This document shows, one piece after another, positions 7,530 to 18,465 of a stretch of DNA of 64,000 bases. The DNA lies in contig NZ_LT984804.1 of the NCBI RefSeq assembly GCF_900250115.1, forward strand, positions 124,001 through 188,000. Reading direction: 5' to 3'. The stretch is from Cupriavidus taiwanensis. GTDB taxonomy: Bacteria > Pseudomonadota > Gammaproteobacteria > Burkholderiales > Burkholderiaceae. Each line of letters opens with the position of its first letter. The first letter of the stretch is position 1. A program made the position numbers and the translations under genes. The notes beneath the pieces were generated by a model that ran no database searches, was not told the DNA's origin, and saw only the letters and a list, made by a program, of their open reading frames with translations.

Positions 7530-10500
7530 TCAGCTTGCCGGTTGCGGCCGGCCGGACGCATGGGCCGGCGCAGGTTCCCCGGCAGCGCCGACACCATCGC
7601 TCACGACATCGCGCAGGACATCGAGCAGCATCTGCGGCGGATACGGCTTGCGCAGCACCGCGACCGCGCCCAGCGCGGCGCGTTGCGCCGGCGTCAGCTC
7701 CAGTACGTAGCCGGTGGCGAACACCACCCCCAGCCCCGGCTGGCGCGCGCTCGCAGCCAGCGCCAGGTCCACGCCGGAATCCCCGGCCAGCGCCACGTCG
7801 GTCACCAGCACGTCGACCGTGTTGCCGGCCAGCATGGCCAGCGCCGCGGATTCGCTGTCCGCCTCCAGCGCGTGCATGCCATAGGCGCGCAGCACTTCCG
7901 CGGTGCCGGCGCGCACCAGTGCGTCGTCGTCGACGCACAGCACGCGCAGCGGCGCGGGCGAGACCTGCCGCGCTGTCGCGGCACCCGCGACAGCCGCGCC
8001 CATCGCGGCCATCGCGGCGCGCTGGCCGCGGTTGGCCAGCACGTGGCGCACCTTGCGCGCCAGTGCCTCGTGGGTATAGGGCTTGCTGAGCAGTTCGATG
8101 CCGGCATCGAGACGCCCGTCATGCACGATGACGCTGTCGGCGTAGCCGGAGGTAAACAGCACGCCCACGTCCGGCAGCCGTTCGCGCAGCTTGCGCGCCA
8201 GCTCGGTGCTGCGCAGCGGGCCGGGCATCACCACGTCGCTGAACAACAGGTCCACGGGCACGCCGCGTTCGGCGATGGCCAGCGCGCTGTGCGCGTCGCG
8301 CGCGCGCAGCACCTGATAGCCCAGGCTGGCGAGCATCTCGACCACCGTGGCGCGCACGTCGTCGTCGTCTTCCACCACCAGCACGGTCTCGCTGCCGCCG
8401 CGCACGGGTCCCGCGTCCAGTTCGATATCGGGGTCTTCGTCCTGAAGCACCCGCGGCAGGAACAGCGTGACCGTGGTGCCGCGGCCGGGCTCGCTGGCGA
8501 TCTTCACGTGTCCGTCGGACTGGCGGATAAAGCCATACACCATGCTCAGGCCCAGGCCGGTGCCCTGGCCCTCGGGCTTGGTGGTGAAGAAGGGCTCGAA
8601 CGCGCGTTCCTGCACCTCGGGCGGCATGCCCACGCCGGTGTCGGTGACCGACAGCAGCACATACTGCATCGGCGCGGCCGGCGCCGCTTCGCCGGTGGCT
8701 TCGCCCGGGCGCGCATTGCGCGCCGCGAGGGTCAGGCGCCCGTGGCCGTGCATGGCGTCGCGCGCGTTGATGGCCAGGTTCAGCAGGGCATTCTCGACCT
8801 GGAAGGGATCGACCAGCGTATTCCACAGGTCGGGCGAGACCACCGTTTCGACCTCGATGCCGTCGCCCAGCGCCCGGCGCAGCATGTCGTCCAGCGTGCG
8901 CACCAGCCGGCCCAGGTTGACCACCCGGGGCGCCAGGGGCTGGCGCCGCCCGAACGCCAGCAGCTGCGACGCCAGCTTGGCGCCGCGCGCGACGCCGGCC
9001 AGCGCGCTGCGCAGGCGCGGCCCGGCGCGGTCATCGCTGGCGAGGTCGCGCGTCAGCAACTGCAGGTTGCCGCCGATCACCTGCAGCAGGTTGTTGAAGT
9101 CATGCGCGACGCCGCCGGTCAGGTTGCCGATCGCCTCCATCTTCTGCGCCGTGCGCAGCGCCTCGTCGGCATGGCGCAGCGCGGCCTGCGCTTCGCGATC
9201 GCCGGTGACGTCGCGGCCGACGCCGTGGATATGGCCGTTGGCCGGGTCGACCGAGAGCGTCCAGGCCAGCCAGCGCAGCGCGCCGTCGGCGCGCTGCTGC
9301 CGGCATTCGAAGCGCACCGGCACGCCATCGTGGCGCAGCGCGTCCAGCTGCGCACCCGCGCCGGCGACGTCGTCGGGGTAGATGAACGACAAATACGCGC
9401 GTCCCAGCACCTGTTGCGGCGCGTGGCCCAGCGTGCGCGCCCACGCCGGGCTGACCCGCTGCAGGCAGCCATCGAAGCGCGCCACGATCAGCAGGTCTTC
9501 GCTCAGCTCCCACAGCCGGTCATGGTCGGCCACGGCCTGCGTGACCCGACGCTCCAGCGACGCGTTGAGTTCCTGCAGGCGGCGCTCGGTGGCGCGGCGC
9601 AGCGCCGACAGGCGCAGGTTGCTGGCCACGCGCGCCAGCAGCTCGCGCGCGGAAAAAGGCTTGACCAGGTAATCGTCGGCGCCGCTGCCCAGGCCGCTCA
9701 CGCGCGCCTCCTCGCCGGCGCGGGCGGACAGCAGCAGCACCGGCGTGTCGCTCAGCGCGGCATCGGCGCGCAGCGCGCGCACCAGGCCAAAGCCGTCCAG
9801 GCGCGGCATCATCACGTCCGACACCACCAGTGCCGGTGCGTGCGCGCGCGCCAGCGCCAGCGCCGCCTCGCCGTCGGCGGCCACGGCGACGCGATGGCCG
9901 GCGGCACCCAGCAGGCGGCGCATGTAGTCGCGCAGGTCGTCGTTGTCGTCCACCACCAGCACCAGGGCGCCGGCATGCCCGGCATCACCGGCTTCGGCCG
10001 AGGCCTGCGCTGTGGCTTGCGCAAACGCCAAGGGCGGCTCTTCCGTTGCCAGCGGCGTTGCCGGCGGCGGCATCTCCGCCCGCGGCCAGCGCAGCGCGGT
10101 CTCGACATAGGCGCGTGCCTGCACGCTGCTGGCCGGCGGCGCGGCGTCAGCCTGCGTTGCCGCGTCAGTGACCGGATCCATGGCCGCGTCCATGGCCGCG
10201 GCCACACGCGCCGGCAGGCTCACGGTGAAGCAGGTGCCCTCGCCCGGCACGCTCTGGACCTCGATCGTGCCGCCGTGCAGCCGCACCAGTTCCTGCACCA
10301 GCGCCAGGCCGATGCCGCTGCCTTCGATGGTGCGGCCCTGGGCGCCTTCGACGCGATGGAAGCGCTCGAAGATGCGCGGCAGTTCCGCCGTCGGAATGCC
10401 GATGCCGGTGTCGCGCACGGTCAGCGCCACGGCGTCGTCGCCGTGCGGCGCGACGGCTACGGTGATGGTGCCGGCGAAGGTGAACTTGAAGGCGTTGGAG

Positions 10501-12008
10501 ACCAGGTTCAGCACGATGGTCTCCCACATGTCGCGGTCCACTGCCACGGCGCGCGCCAGGGGCGGGCACAGCGGCGGGCAGTCGACCTGCAGCGTGATGC
10601 CGGCCGCTTCGATGCTGGCACGGAACAGCGAGGCGAGGTCCGCGGTCAGCGCGGCCACGTCGGTGGGCTGGCGGCGCATGGTCACGCGGCCGGACTCGAT
10701 CCGCGAGAAATCCAGCAGCGCATTGACCAGCTTGAGCAGGCGCAGCCCGTTGCGATGCGTCATCTCCAGCATGGCGCGGTCCTCGCCGGGACCGGCGCGG
10801 CGCACCAGTTCTTCGAGCGGGCCCAGCATCAGCGTCAGCGGCGTGCGGAATTCATGGCTGATGTTGGAGAAGAACGCGGTCTTGGCGCGGTCGATCTCGG
10901 CCAGCGCCTCGGCGCGCTTGCGTTCTGCCTCATAGGCCAGCGCCGAGTGCATGGCGGCGCCGATCTGCCCCGCCGCCAGCGTCAGGAAGGCGCGGTAGCG
11001 CTCGTCGAACAGGCGGAACGGGTTCAGCCCCACCACCAGCACGCCGCGATGCGAGGCGCTGCCCGATGGCGCCACCTCGATCACCGCCGCGCGCGACGGC
11101 GGCACGCCCCAGGCGCCGCCCGGCAGCGGCACGGCGAAGCGCCCGGCCAGGCCGTCGAGCAGCACCGGCTGCTGCTGCGCCACGACTTCGGCCACGGGCC
11201 ACGGCCAGTGCGCCTCCAGCGCGATCTGCGCGGGCGCGCCCGGGTGGCCGTCAGCGATGCCGATGGCGCCGGCGCGCTGCAGCATGCGCGCGCCGGGCTC
11301 GGCGACGTACAGCAGCGCGAACACGATGTCGCGCGGGTCCGCCGACAGCGCCGCCATGGCGCGCGCGCAGGCGTCGCGCCACGCGCGCGCGTCGCTGGCC
11401 GTTGCCGCCACGTCGCGCAGCACGTTCAGCTGGCGCTCGGCCAGCACGCGCTCGGTGTCGTCGCTGTTGGCGCAGATGATGCCGCCGGTGCCGCCGTGGT
11501 CGTCCGGCACCGGGCTGTAGGAGAAGGTGTAGTAGGTCTCCTCCGGGTAGCCGTTGCGCTCCATGATCAGCAGCTTCTGCTCGACGAAGGTGCCTTCGCT
11601 GCCGGTCATCGCGGTGGCGAGCAGCGGGGCGATCTCGGGCCAGATCTCGCGCCAGACTGCCGAGGTGGGCTGCCCCAGCGCGGCAGGATGCTTGCCGCCG
11701 ATGATCGCCTTGTAGGCGTCGTTGTAGAAGAAGTGCAGGGCCTCGCCCCAGCCGATCCAGATCGGCTGGCGCGAGGTCAGCATGATGCGGATCGCGGTCT
11801 TGAGGCTGTGCGGCCAGCCTTGCGGCTGCCCAAGCGGGGTGGCGCCCCAGTCGAAGCCGCGCATCAGCGCGCCCATCTCGCCGCCGCCGGCGAGAAAGCC
11901 GGGCTTGTCGGCGAGCGGGACGGGCGCTTCGCTGGCGCCGGCAGTTGCGGATTCGGCCGGGGCCGGCGGAGATGGCAGGGGCGTCATGCTGGCGGCGGGT
12001 GTGCTCAT
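7530..12008 (-). CDS. Hybrid sensor histidine kinase with two kinase cores and three receivers (1492 aa)
   Basis: A cytoplasmic multi-domain signalling protein with no clear membrane helices. Order: PAS-like sensor (about 60-190, 'HFFYNDAYKAIIGGKHPAALG'), GAF-like region (about 195-355), HisKA with phospho-acceptor His385 in 'ISHEFRTPL', HATPase with 'NAFKFT', 'DTGIGIP' and 'GSGIGLAL', receiver 1 with Asp731 ('VVSDVMMPRLDG'), PAS (about 830-950, 'RFDGCLQRVSPAWARTLGH'), a second HisKA with His969 in 'GGVAHDFNNLL', a second HATPase ('NLAINARDAM', 'GTGLGLSM'), receiver 2 with Asp1258 ('LFSDVVMPG') and receiver 3 with Asp1404 ('VTDVALAGDSG'). All three acceptor aspartates are present. The second kinase resembles the blue-light/HWE-like 'HDFNNLLQVI' class. 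It lies downstream of and co-directional with a PRC-barrel gene; a NarL-type regulator is 3.4 kb away. The signal is unknown. Confidence 0.92.
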   Translation of the reverse strand: MSTPAASMTPLPSPPAPAESATAGASEAPVPLADKPGFLAGGGEMGALMRGFDWGATPLGQPQGWPHSLKTAIRIMLTSRQPIWIGWGEALHFFYNDAYKAIIGGKHPAALGQPTSAVWREIWPEIAPLLATAMTGSEGTFVEQKLLIMERNGYPEETYYTFSYSPVPDDHGGTGGIICANSDDTERVLAERQLNVLRDVAATASDARAWRDACARAMAALSADPRDIVFALLYVAEPGARMLQRAGAIGIADGHPGAPAQIALEAHWPWPVAEVVAQQQPVLLDGLAGRFAVPLPGGAWGVPPSRAAVIEVAPSGSASHRGVLVVGLNPFRLFDERYRAFLTLAAGQIGAAMHSALAYEAERKRAEALAEIDRAKTAFFSNISHEFRTPLTLMLGPLEELVRRAGPGEDRAMLEMTHRNGLRLLKLVNALLDFSRIESGRVTMRRQPTDVAALTADLASLFRASIEAAGITLQVDCPPLCPPLARAVAVDRDMWETIVLNLVSNAFKFTFAGTITVAVAPHGDDAVALTVRDTGIGIPTAELPRIFERFHRVEGAQGRTIEGSGIGLALVQELVRLHGGTIEVQSVPGEGTCFTVSLPARVAAAMDAAMDPVTDAATQADAAPPASSVQARAYVETALRWPRAEMPPPATPLATEEPPLAFAQATAQASAEAGDAGHAGALVLVVDDNDDLRDYMRRLLGAAGHRVAVAADGEAALALARAHAPALVVSDVMMPRLDGFGLVRALRADAALSDTPVLLLSARAGEEARVSGLGSGADDYLVKPFSARELLARVASNLRLSALRRATERRLQELNASLERRVTQAVADHDRLWELSEDLLIVARFDGCLQRVSPAWARTLGHAPQQVLGRAYLSFIYPDDVAGAGAQLDALRHDGVPVRFECRQQRADGALRWLAWTLSVDPANGHIHGVGRDVTGDREAQAALRHADEALRTAQKMEAIGNLTGGVAHDFNNLLQVIGGNLQLLTRDLASDDRAGPRLRSALAGVARGAKLASQLLAFGRRQPLAPRVVNLGRLVRTLDDMLRRALGDGIEVETVVSPDLWNTLVDPFQVENALLNLAINARDAMHGHGRLTLAARNARPGEATGEAAPAAPMQYVLLSVTDTGVGMPPEVQERAFEPFFTTKPEGQGTGLGLSMVYGFIRQSDGHVKIASEPGRGTTVTLFLPRVLQDEDPDIELDAGPVRGGSETVLVVEDDDDVRATVVEMLASLGYQVLRARDAHSALAIAERGVPVDLLFSDVVMPGPLRSTELARKLRERLPDVGVLFTSGYADSVIVHDGRLDAGIELLSKPYTHEALARKVRHVLANRGQRAAMAAMGAAVAGAATARQVSPAPLRVLCVDDDALVRAGTAEVLRAYGMHALEADSESAALAMLAGNTVDVLVTDVALAGDSGVDLALAASARQPGLGVVFATGYVLELTPAQRAALGAVAVLRKPYPPQMLLDVLRDVVSDGVGAAGEPAPAHASGRPQPAS

Positions 12009-12154
12009 GGTCGTCTCTCGGGGCGCGCCGGCCCCGGCGTCCGGCCCGCGCGTCTTGGCAGACTGTGCCTAGCCTTGCCGCGCAATGCAAGCGGGCCGCG
12101 AGGCGCCTGTCGTGGCGCACTCGCGGCCCTGGTCCGCAGCGTGCCGCAATCGGC

Positions 12155-12580
12155 TTACAGCGGCGGAGAGACCCAGTACGGGTCGCGCCCGTAGTATTCG
12201 TGCAGCGACTTGCCCCACTGCGGGTCGGCCATGCTCGGCCAGCTGTCCTTGTTGAAGCCCGGGGCGGACTTGATCCGGTCCGCCGTCACGGCGATCCGGA
12301 AGCACTTTTCGTCGGTATCCATGACCAGTGCGTTCCATGGGATGGCGTGCAGCGTGTCGCCCATGCCGAGGAAGCCGCCGGTGGTCAGCACCGCATAGGC
12401 GATGCGGCCGTTCGGCACGTCCAGCATGATCTCGGAGATCTTGCCGACATGCTCGCCGTCGGACGAATAGGCCTTGGTGCCATCCAGGCTGGAAGCCGCC
12501 ATCACTTCCGGGCCCGGGCCTTCGCCCACGCCGGAACCGACGATGGCTGCGCCTTGACTGCTGGGAGTTTGGGTTTGCAT
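12155..12580 (-). CDS. PRC-barrel domain protein (141 aa)
   Basis: A soluble protein with one PRC-barrel (photosynthetic reaction centre H-subunit-like beta barrel), seen in 'ASSLDGTKAYSSDGEHVGKISEIMLDVPNGRIAYAVLTTGGFLGMGDTLHAIPWNAL', followed by a short C-terminal tail rich in Trp/Tyr ('WPSMADPQWGKSLHEYYGRDPYW'). The ATG at 12580 is preceded by AAGGAG. Stand-alone PRC proteins occur in stress-induced loci; no reaction is known. It is 146 bases upstream of the hybrid kinase in the same direction and may share its transcript. Confidence 0.8.
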   Translation of the reverse strand: MQTQTPSSQGAAIVGSGVGEGPGPEVMAASSLDGTKAYSSDGEHVGKISEIMLDVPNGRIAYAVLTTGGFLGMGDTLHAIPWNALVMDTDEKCFRIAVTADRIKSAPGFNKDSWPSMADPQWGKSLHEYYGRDPYWVSPPL

Positions 12581-12975
12581 GCTGTGCTCCTTGTCGCGAG
12601 ACGGTGGAATGCATGGCGTGCGCAATGACCATGCCTGCGCCGCTTTTGCGTGATTTCCACGTGGATCGCCGCGCGGCGCCGTGCGCGGGGGACCCCGGCG
12701 GAGGTAATTCTTTCGCGAGGCTTGAAAAAACAACGCGTCCGCACGGCTGCCGCGCCGTCGCGGGGCGCGCACTACGTCGGCCGCCAGGCACCGGCTGGTG
12801 CGCCGGGACAGCGGGTGGCCGGGCCCCGCTGCCGGCAAGTGGCAGTGGCAGCCGAGTGCAGCGCGCTGGTCTTCGAGATGCCGCCGGGGTACTCCCTCTC
12901 CCGCTGGCGGGAGGGCCGGGGTGAGGGCCGGGGCCTCGACGAAGTCCCGCGCGGCACCCCGGCCCGGCCGCTTCG
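12581..12975. other. Gene-free stretch between the PRC-barrel gene and fusA2
   Basis: No frame here has a convincing start or family pattern. It holds the promoter region of the PRC-barrel gene at its left end and the dispersed palindrome at 12893-12915 near the fusA2 stop. Nothing else recognised. Confidence 0.6.
12893..12915. repeat. Dispersed intergenic palindrome, copy 1 (imperfect)
   Basis: CCCTCTCCCGC-T-GGCGGGAGGG type palindrome, 61 bases after the fusA2 stop. Two near-perfect relatives sit at 20593-20616 and 26957-26980. It may act as a 3' hairpin. Confidence 0.55.
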
Positions 12976-15096
<2,121 letters not shown>

Positions 15097-15377
15097 GGAT
15101 GAAACACGCCCGAATAGAGTAGCACCACTGGCCGCTCCCCGTTGCCCCTGCCGCGGGCAGGGACACGGCTTCCGGGCCAGCCGGAGCACGGTCCCGCGCG
15201 TCTGAGGCCGGCCTAGGATTTTCGCTGCAAGCGAAGCGGATTCCTCCCATCCTGTGCGCGCCTGCGGCTCCCTATACTGGCGTGGCATCGCGCACCGGCG
15301 TGCGCCGTTCCTGCCAGCCCGTTCCAGCATCGGGATGTTGGCTCAGCCGATGCCTGCCTAGAACCTGGACCCCGCGC

Positions 15378-16007
15378 ATGACAACCATCCTGATCGTTGA
15401 CGACCATCCGGCGATGCGGCTGGTGCTCCGGCACCATCTGTCGCAACTGCTTGGCGTGGACGAGGTGATCGAGGCGGACAACGGACAATGCGCCATCGAA
15501 ATGGTGCGCGCGCGCATGCCGGACCTGGTGCTGCTGGACCTCGACATCCCGCGCTCGAGCGGGCTCGACGTGGCGCCGCGCCTGCGCGCGATCCATCCGC
15601 AGGTGCGCATCCTGGTGGTGACGGCGCTGGACCCGGCGGTGTTCGTCAGCCGCTCGTGGCAGGCGGGGGCGCAGGGCTTCGTCAGCAAGACCCAGGACAT
15701 CAAGGAGATCCTGCGCGCGGTCGAGGCGGTGCTGGCCGGCTATACCGTGTTTCCGGTGCTTGGCCGCGGCGGCGCGCCGCGCCAGTCGATGTCGGCCGAC
15801 GACGAGATGCTGCGGCGGCTGTCCGACAAGGAACTGGTGGTGCTGCAGATGCTGGCGCGCGGCATGTCGTACAAGGCCATCAGCGAGAGCCTCTTTATCA
15901 GCAACAAGACCGTCAGCAGTTACAAGGCCCGCATCATGAACAAGCTGCAGGTGTCGTCGCTGGTCGAACTGGTCGACTTCGCGCGCCGCTGCCGGCTGAC
16001 GCCCTAG
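15378..16007 (+). CDS. NarL/FixJ-type response regulator (209 aa)
   Basis: Two domains: a receiver (1-120) with the acidic pair in 'ILIVDDHPAMR' and acceptor Asp in 'LVLLDLDIPRSSGLD', conserved Thr in 'LVVTALD' and Lys in 'GFVSKTQD'; and a LuxR-type HTH (about 145-205) with 'LSDKELVVLQMLARGMSYKAISESLFISNKTVSSYKARIMNKL'. The ATG at 15378 lies directly before the first beta strand. The domain order resembles BvgA/EvgA. No kinase gene is adjacent; the hybrid kinase at 7530-12008 is a candidate partner but unproven. Divergent from fusA2 (281 bases between). Confidence 0.92.
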   Translation: MTTILIVDDHPAMRLVLRHHLSQLLGVDEVIEADNGQCAIEMVRARMPDLVLLDLDIPRSSGLDVAPRLRAIHPQVRILVVTALDPAVFVSRSWQAGAQGFVSKTQDIKEILRAVEAVLAGYTVFPVLGRGGAPRQSMSADDEMLRRLSDKELVVLQMLARGMSYKAISESLFISNKTVSSYKARIMNKLQVSSLVELVDFARRCRLTP

Positions 16008-16034
16008 CGCAGGCGCCGACGTCACTATTCGTTA

Positions 16035-16047
16035 GACATCGTATGAC
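16035..16047. promoter_or_regulatory. Third, isolated GTCAT-N3-ATGAC-like site
   Basis: GACATCGTATGAC, one mismatch from the GTCAT-N3-ATGAC motif found at the GntR/gudD and kdgD promoters. It sits between convergent gene ends, so either it is a secondary binding site near the regulator gene or a coincidence. Confidence 0.3.
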
Positions 16048-16082
16048 TTGCCGGCGCATGCCCGCCGCACGCGCGTCCCGCC

Positions 16083-16850
16083 TCAGCCTTGCGGGCTGGC
16101 CGAACCGGAGGCCTTGCGCAGCCGCTCGCGGCTGTTGGTCAGGTGCATGCGCATGGCGGCCTTGGCGGCGTCGGGGTCGCGGCGCTCGATCGCGTCGTAG
16201 ATATTCTCGTGCTCGATGCTGACCCGCTCCAGGTACTGCACGCGCTCGGGGGTGTTGACCTGCAGCCGGCTGCGCGGGATCACCATGGTGCCCAGGTGGC
16301 CCATGATGTCGGTGAAGTAGCGGTTGCCGGTGGCGCGCGCGATCGCCAGGTGGAAGGCGAAGTCGCTTTCCACCGCGTCATTGCCCGCGCCCGCGCCGTG
16401 CTTGAGCTCGTCCAGCGCCTGGCGCATCGCCGCCAGTTGCGCTTCGGTGCGGCGCGCGGCCGCCAGGCCCGCCGCCTCGGCTTCGACGCTGACGCGGAAT
16501 TCCAGCATCGCCATCACATCCATGGCCGTGCCGAGCGCGTCCGGCCCGATCCGGAACGGCGACGGCGCCTCGGCCGCGCGTTCCAGCACGAAGGTGCCGA
16601 TGCCGTGGCGCGTTTCCACCAGGCCACTGGCCTGCAGCCGCGACAGCGCTTCGCGCACCACGGTGCGGCTGACCCCCATGGTGGCCATGATCTCGGATTC
16701 GGTGGGCAGCTTGTCGCCGGGACCGAGCTGGCCCTGGCGGATCTGCTCGCCAAGGGCTTGTACGACTTCCTCGGCAAGCGTGCGACCGCGGCGGCGCATC
16801 GGGGTGGGGGGGGAACTCGGGGTCGGTGCGAGAGGCTGGGCGTTCGGCAT
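16083..16850 (-). CDS. GntR-family (FadR/FCD subfamily) regulator of the aldarate locus (255 aa)
   Basis: N-terminal winged HTH (about 20-90) 'RTLAEEVVQALGEQIRQGQLGPGDKLPTESEIMATMGVSRTVVREALSRLQASGLVETRHGIGTFV', then an all-helical FCD effector domain (about 110-240) with 'FRVSVEAEAAGLAAARRT', 'D.AFHLAIARATGN' and 'EHENIYDAIERRDPDAAKAAMRMHL', whose Asp/His set binds a metal and ligand. The ATG at 16850 (MPNAQPL) is favoured; longer starts would overlap the operator region. It is divergent from glucarate dehydratase with a strong dyad between them, so it probably represses itself, gudD and, through the matching site, kdgD. The ligand is likely an aldarate or intermediate. Confidence 0.9.
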   Translation of the reverse strand: MPNAQPLAPTPSSPPTPMRRRGRTLAEEVVQALGEQIRQGQLGPGDKLPTESEIMATMGVSRTVVREALSRLQASGLVETRHGIGTFVLERAAEAPSPFRIGPDALGTAMDVMAMLEFRVSVEAEAAGLAAARRTEAQLAAMRQALDELKHGAGAGNDAVESDFAFHLAIARATGNRYFTDIMGHLGTMVIPRSRLQVNTPERVQYLERVSIEHENIYDAIERRDPDAAKAAMRMHLTNSRERLRKASGSASPQG

Positions 16851-16927
16851 GGCAGCTACGTACGAATACTGGGATACGGGCGGGGTTTCCCGGACTTGAC
16901 CGGTGCAAGATTGCCTCATTATACTGG

Positions 16928-16954
16928 GTTATCAGTCATACGATGACAGATAAC
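16928..16954. promoter_or_regulatory. GntR operator between the regulator and glucarate dehydratase genes
   Basis: A 27-base nearly perfect dyad: outer arms GTTATC (16928-16933) and GATAAC (16949-16954) surround the core GTCATACGATGAC (16935-16947). It is 78 bases before the regulator start and 66 before gudD. The same left half (GTTATCAGTCAT) recurs upstream of kdgD at 23360, which supports a shared regulator. Confidence 0.75.
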
Positions 16955-17019
16955 ATACGCAACACAGAGGCCCGGGTGGAGAATGGTACGCCCGCGGCCA
17001 TGCCGGAGACAGTCCCGAG

Positions 17020-18375
17020 ATGACCCTTACCGCCAACCCCATGGCATCCGCCCACACCCCGGTCGTGACCGAGCTGACCGTGGTGCCCGTCGCCGGGCAT
17101 GACAGCATGCTGATGAACCTGTCCGGCGCCCATGGCCCGTACTTCACGCGCAATATCGTGATCCTGCGCGACAGCGCCGGCCATACCGGCGTGGGTGAAG
17201 TGCCGGGCGGCGAAGGCATCCGCCAGACCCTGGAAGACGCGCGCCCGCTGTTGGTGGGCCAGCCCATCGGCCAGTACCAGGCCCTGCTGAACCGCGTGCG
17301 CGCGGCCTTTGCCGGCCGCGATGCCGGCGGCCGTGGCCTGCAGACCTTCGACCTGCGCATCACCATCCACGCCGTCACGGCGCTGGAGGCGGCGCTGCTC
17401 GACCTGCTCGGCCAGCACCTGGAGGTGCCGGTGGCCGCGCTGCTGGGCGAAGGCCAGCAGCGCGACGCGGTCGAGATGCTGGGCTACCTGTTCTATATCG
17501 GCGAGCGCCAGCGCACCACGCTGGACTACCGCACCGAGCCGGACGCGGACAACGCGTGGTTCCGCCTGCGCAATGAAGCGGCGATGACGCCCGAGGCGGT
17601 GGTGCGCCTGGCCGAGGCGGCGTATGAGCGCTACGGCTTCAACGACTTCAAGCTCAAGGGCGGCGTGCTGCGCGGCGACGAAGAGATGGAAGCGATCCTG
17701 GCGCTGGCCGAGCGCTTTCCCAAGGCGCGCATCACGCTGGACCCCAACGGCGCCTGGTCGCTGGCGGAAGCGGTGCGCCTGTGCCGCGACAAGGGCGGTG
17801 TGCTGGCCTATGCCGAAGATCCGTGCGGCGCTGAGGACGGATACTCGGGCCGCGAGATCATGGCCGAATTCCGCACCGCCACCGGCCTGCCCACCGCCAC
17901 CAACATGATCGCCACCGACTGGCGCCAGATGGGGCACGCGGTGCGGCTGCAGTCGGTCGACATCCCGCTGGCCGACCCGCACTTCTGGACCATGCAAGGC
18001 TCGGTGCGCGTCGCCCAGATGTGTGCCGAGTGGGGCCTGACCTGGGGCTCGCACTCGAACAACCACTTCGATATCTCGCTGGCGATGTTCACGCACGTGG
18101 CGGCGGCCGCGCCGGGGCGCGTCACCGCGATCGACACGCACTGGATCTGGCAGGACGGCGAGCACCTGACCCGCAACCCGCTGAAGATCGAAGGCGGGCT
18201 GGTGCAGGTGCCGAAGACCCCGGGGCTGGGCGTCGAGCTCGACCCGGATGCGCTGGCGCGCGCGCACGAGCTGTACCAGCGCAAGGGCCTGGGTGCGCGC
18301 GACGATGCCGCGGCGATGCAGTTCCTGATCCCGGGCTGGAAGTTCAACAACAAGGCGCCGTGCATGGTGCGCTGA
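17020..18375 (+). CDS. gudD: Glucarate dehydratase (451 aa)
   Basis: Enolase-superfamily enzyme that dehydrates D-glucarate (and L-idarate) to 5-dehydro-4-deoxyglucarate. Catalytic and metal residues fit with a constant +6 shift from the E. coli numbering as I recall it: Lys211 and Lys213 in 'DFKLKGG', Asp241 ('ITLDPNG'), Glu266 ('AEDP'), Asn295 ('ATNMIATDW') and His345 ('[10 protein letters not shown]'). The length, 451, equals the family norm. The ATG at 17020 follows GGAGAC. Product chemistry matches the two enzymes encoded at 20732-23286. Expected to be repressed by the divergent GntR protein. Confidence 0.95.
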   Translation: MTLTANPMASAHTPVVTELTVVPVAGHDSMLMNLSGAHGPYFTRNIVILRDSAGHTGVGEVPGGEGIRQTLEDARPLLVGQPIGQYQALLNRVRAAFAGRDAGGRGLQTFDLRITIHAVTALEAALLDLLGQHLEVPVAALLGEGQQRDAVEMLGYLFYIGERQRTTLDYRTEPDADNAWFRLRNEAAMTPEAVVRLAEAAYERYGFNDFKLKGGVLRGDEEMEAILALAERFPKARITLDPNGAWSLAEAVRLCRDKGGVLAYAEDPCGAEDGYSGREIMAEFRTATGLPTATNMIATDWRQMGHAVRLQSVDIPLADPHFWTMQGSVRVAQMCAEWGLTWGSHSNNHFDISLAMFTHVAAAAPGRVTAIDTHWIWQDGEHLTRNPLKIEGGLVQVPKTPGLGVELDPDALARAHELYQRKGLGARDDAAAMQFLIPGWKFNNKAPCMVR

Positions 18376-18465
18376 CGCGGCACCGGCGACGACGCCAACG
18401 GCCATTGCCCGTCATCCATCCCGGGGCGGCAGGCCTCTCTCATCAAAACACTGCAGGAGACAACC

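Noticed and set aside
7377..12194. Very long plus-strand open frame (1605 codons) opposite the hybrid kinase
   Set aside because: The opposing strand has clear kinase and receiver motifs. The plus-strand translation is His/Arg/Gln-rich with no domain, a typical GC-rich shadow.
12581..12975. Small open frames between the PRC-barrel and fusA2 genes
   Set aside because: No ribosome site and no recognised motif; best explained as spacer with a palindrome.
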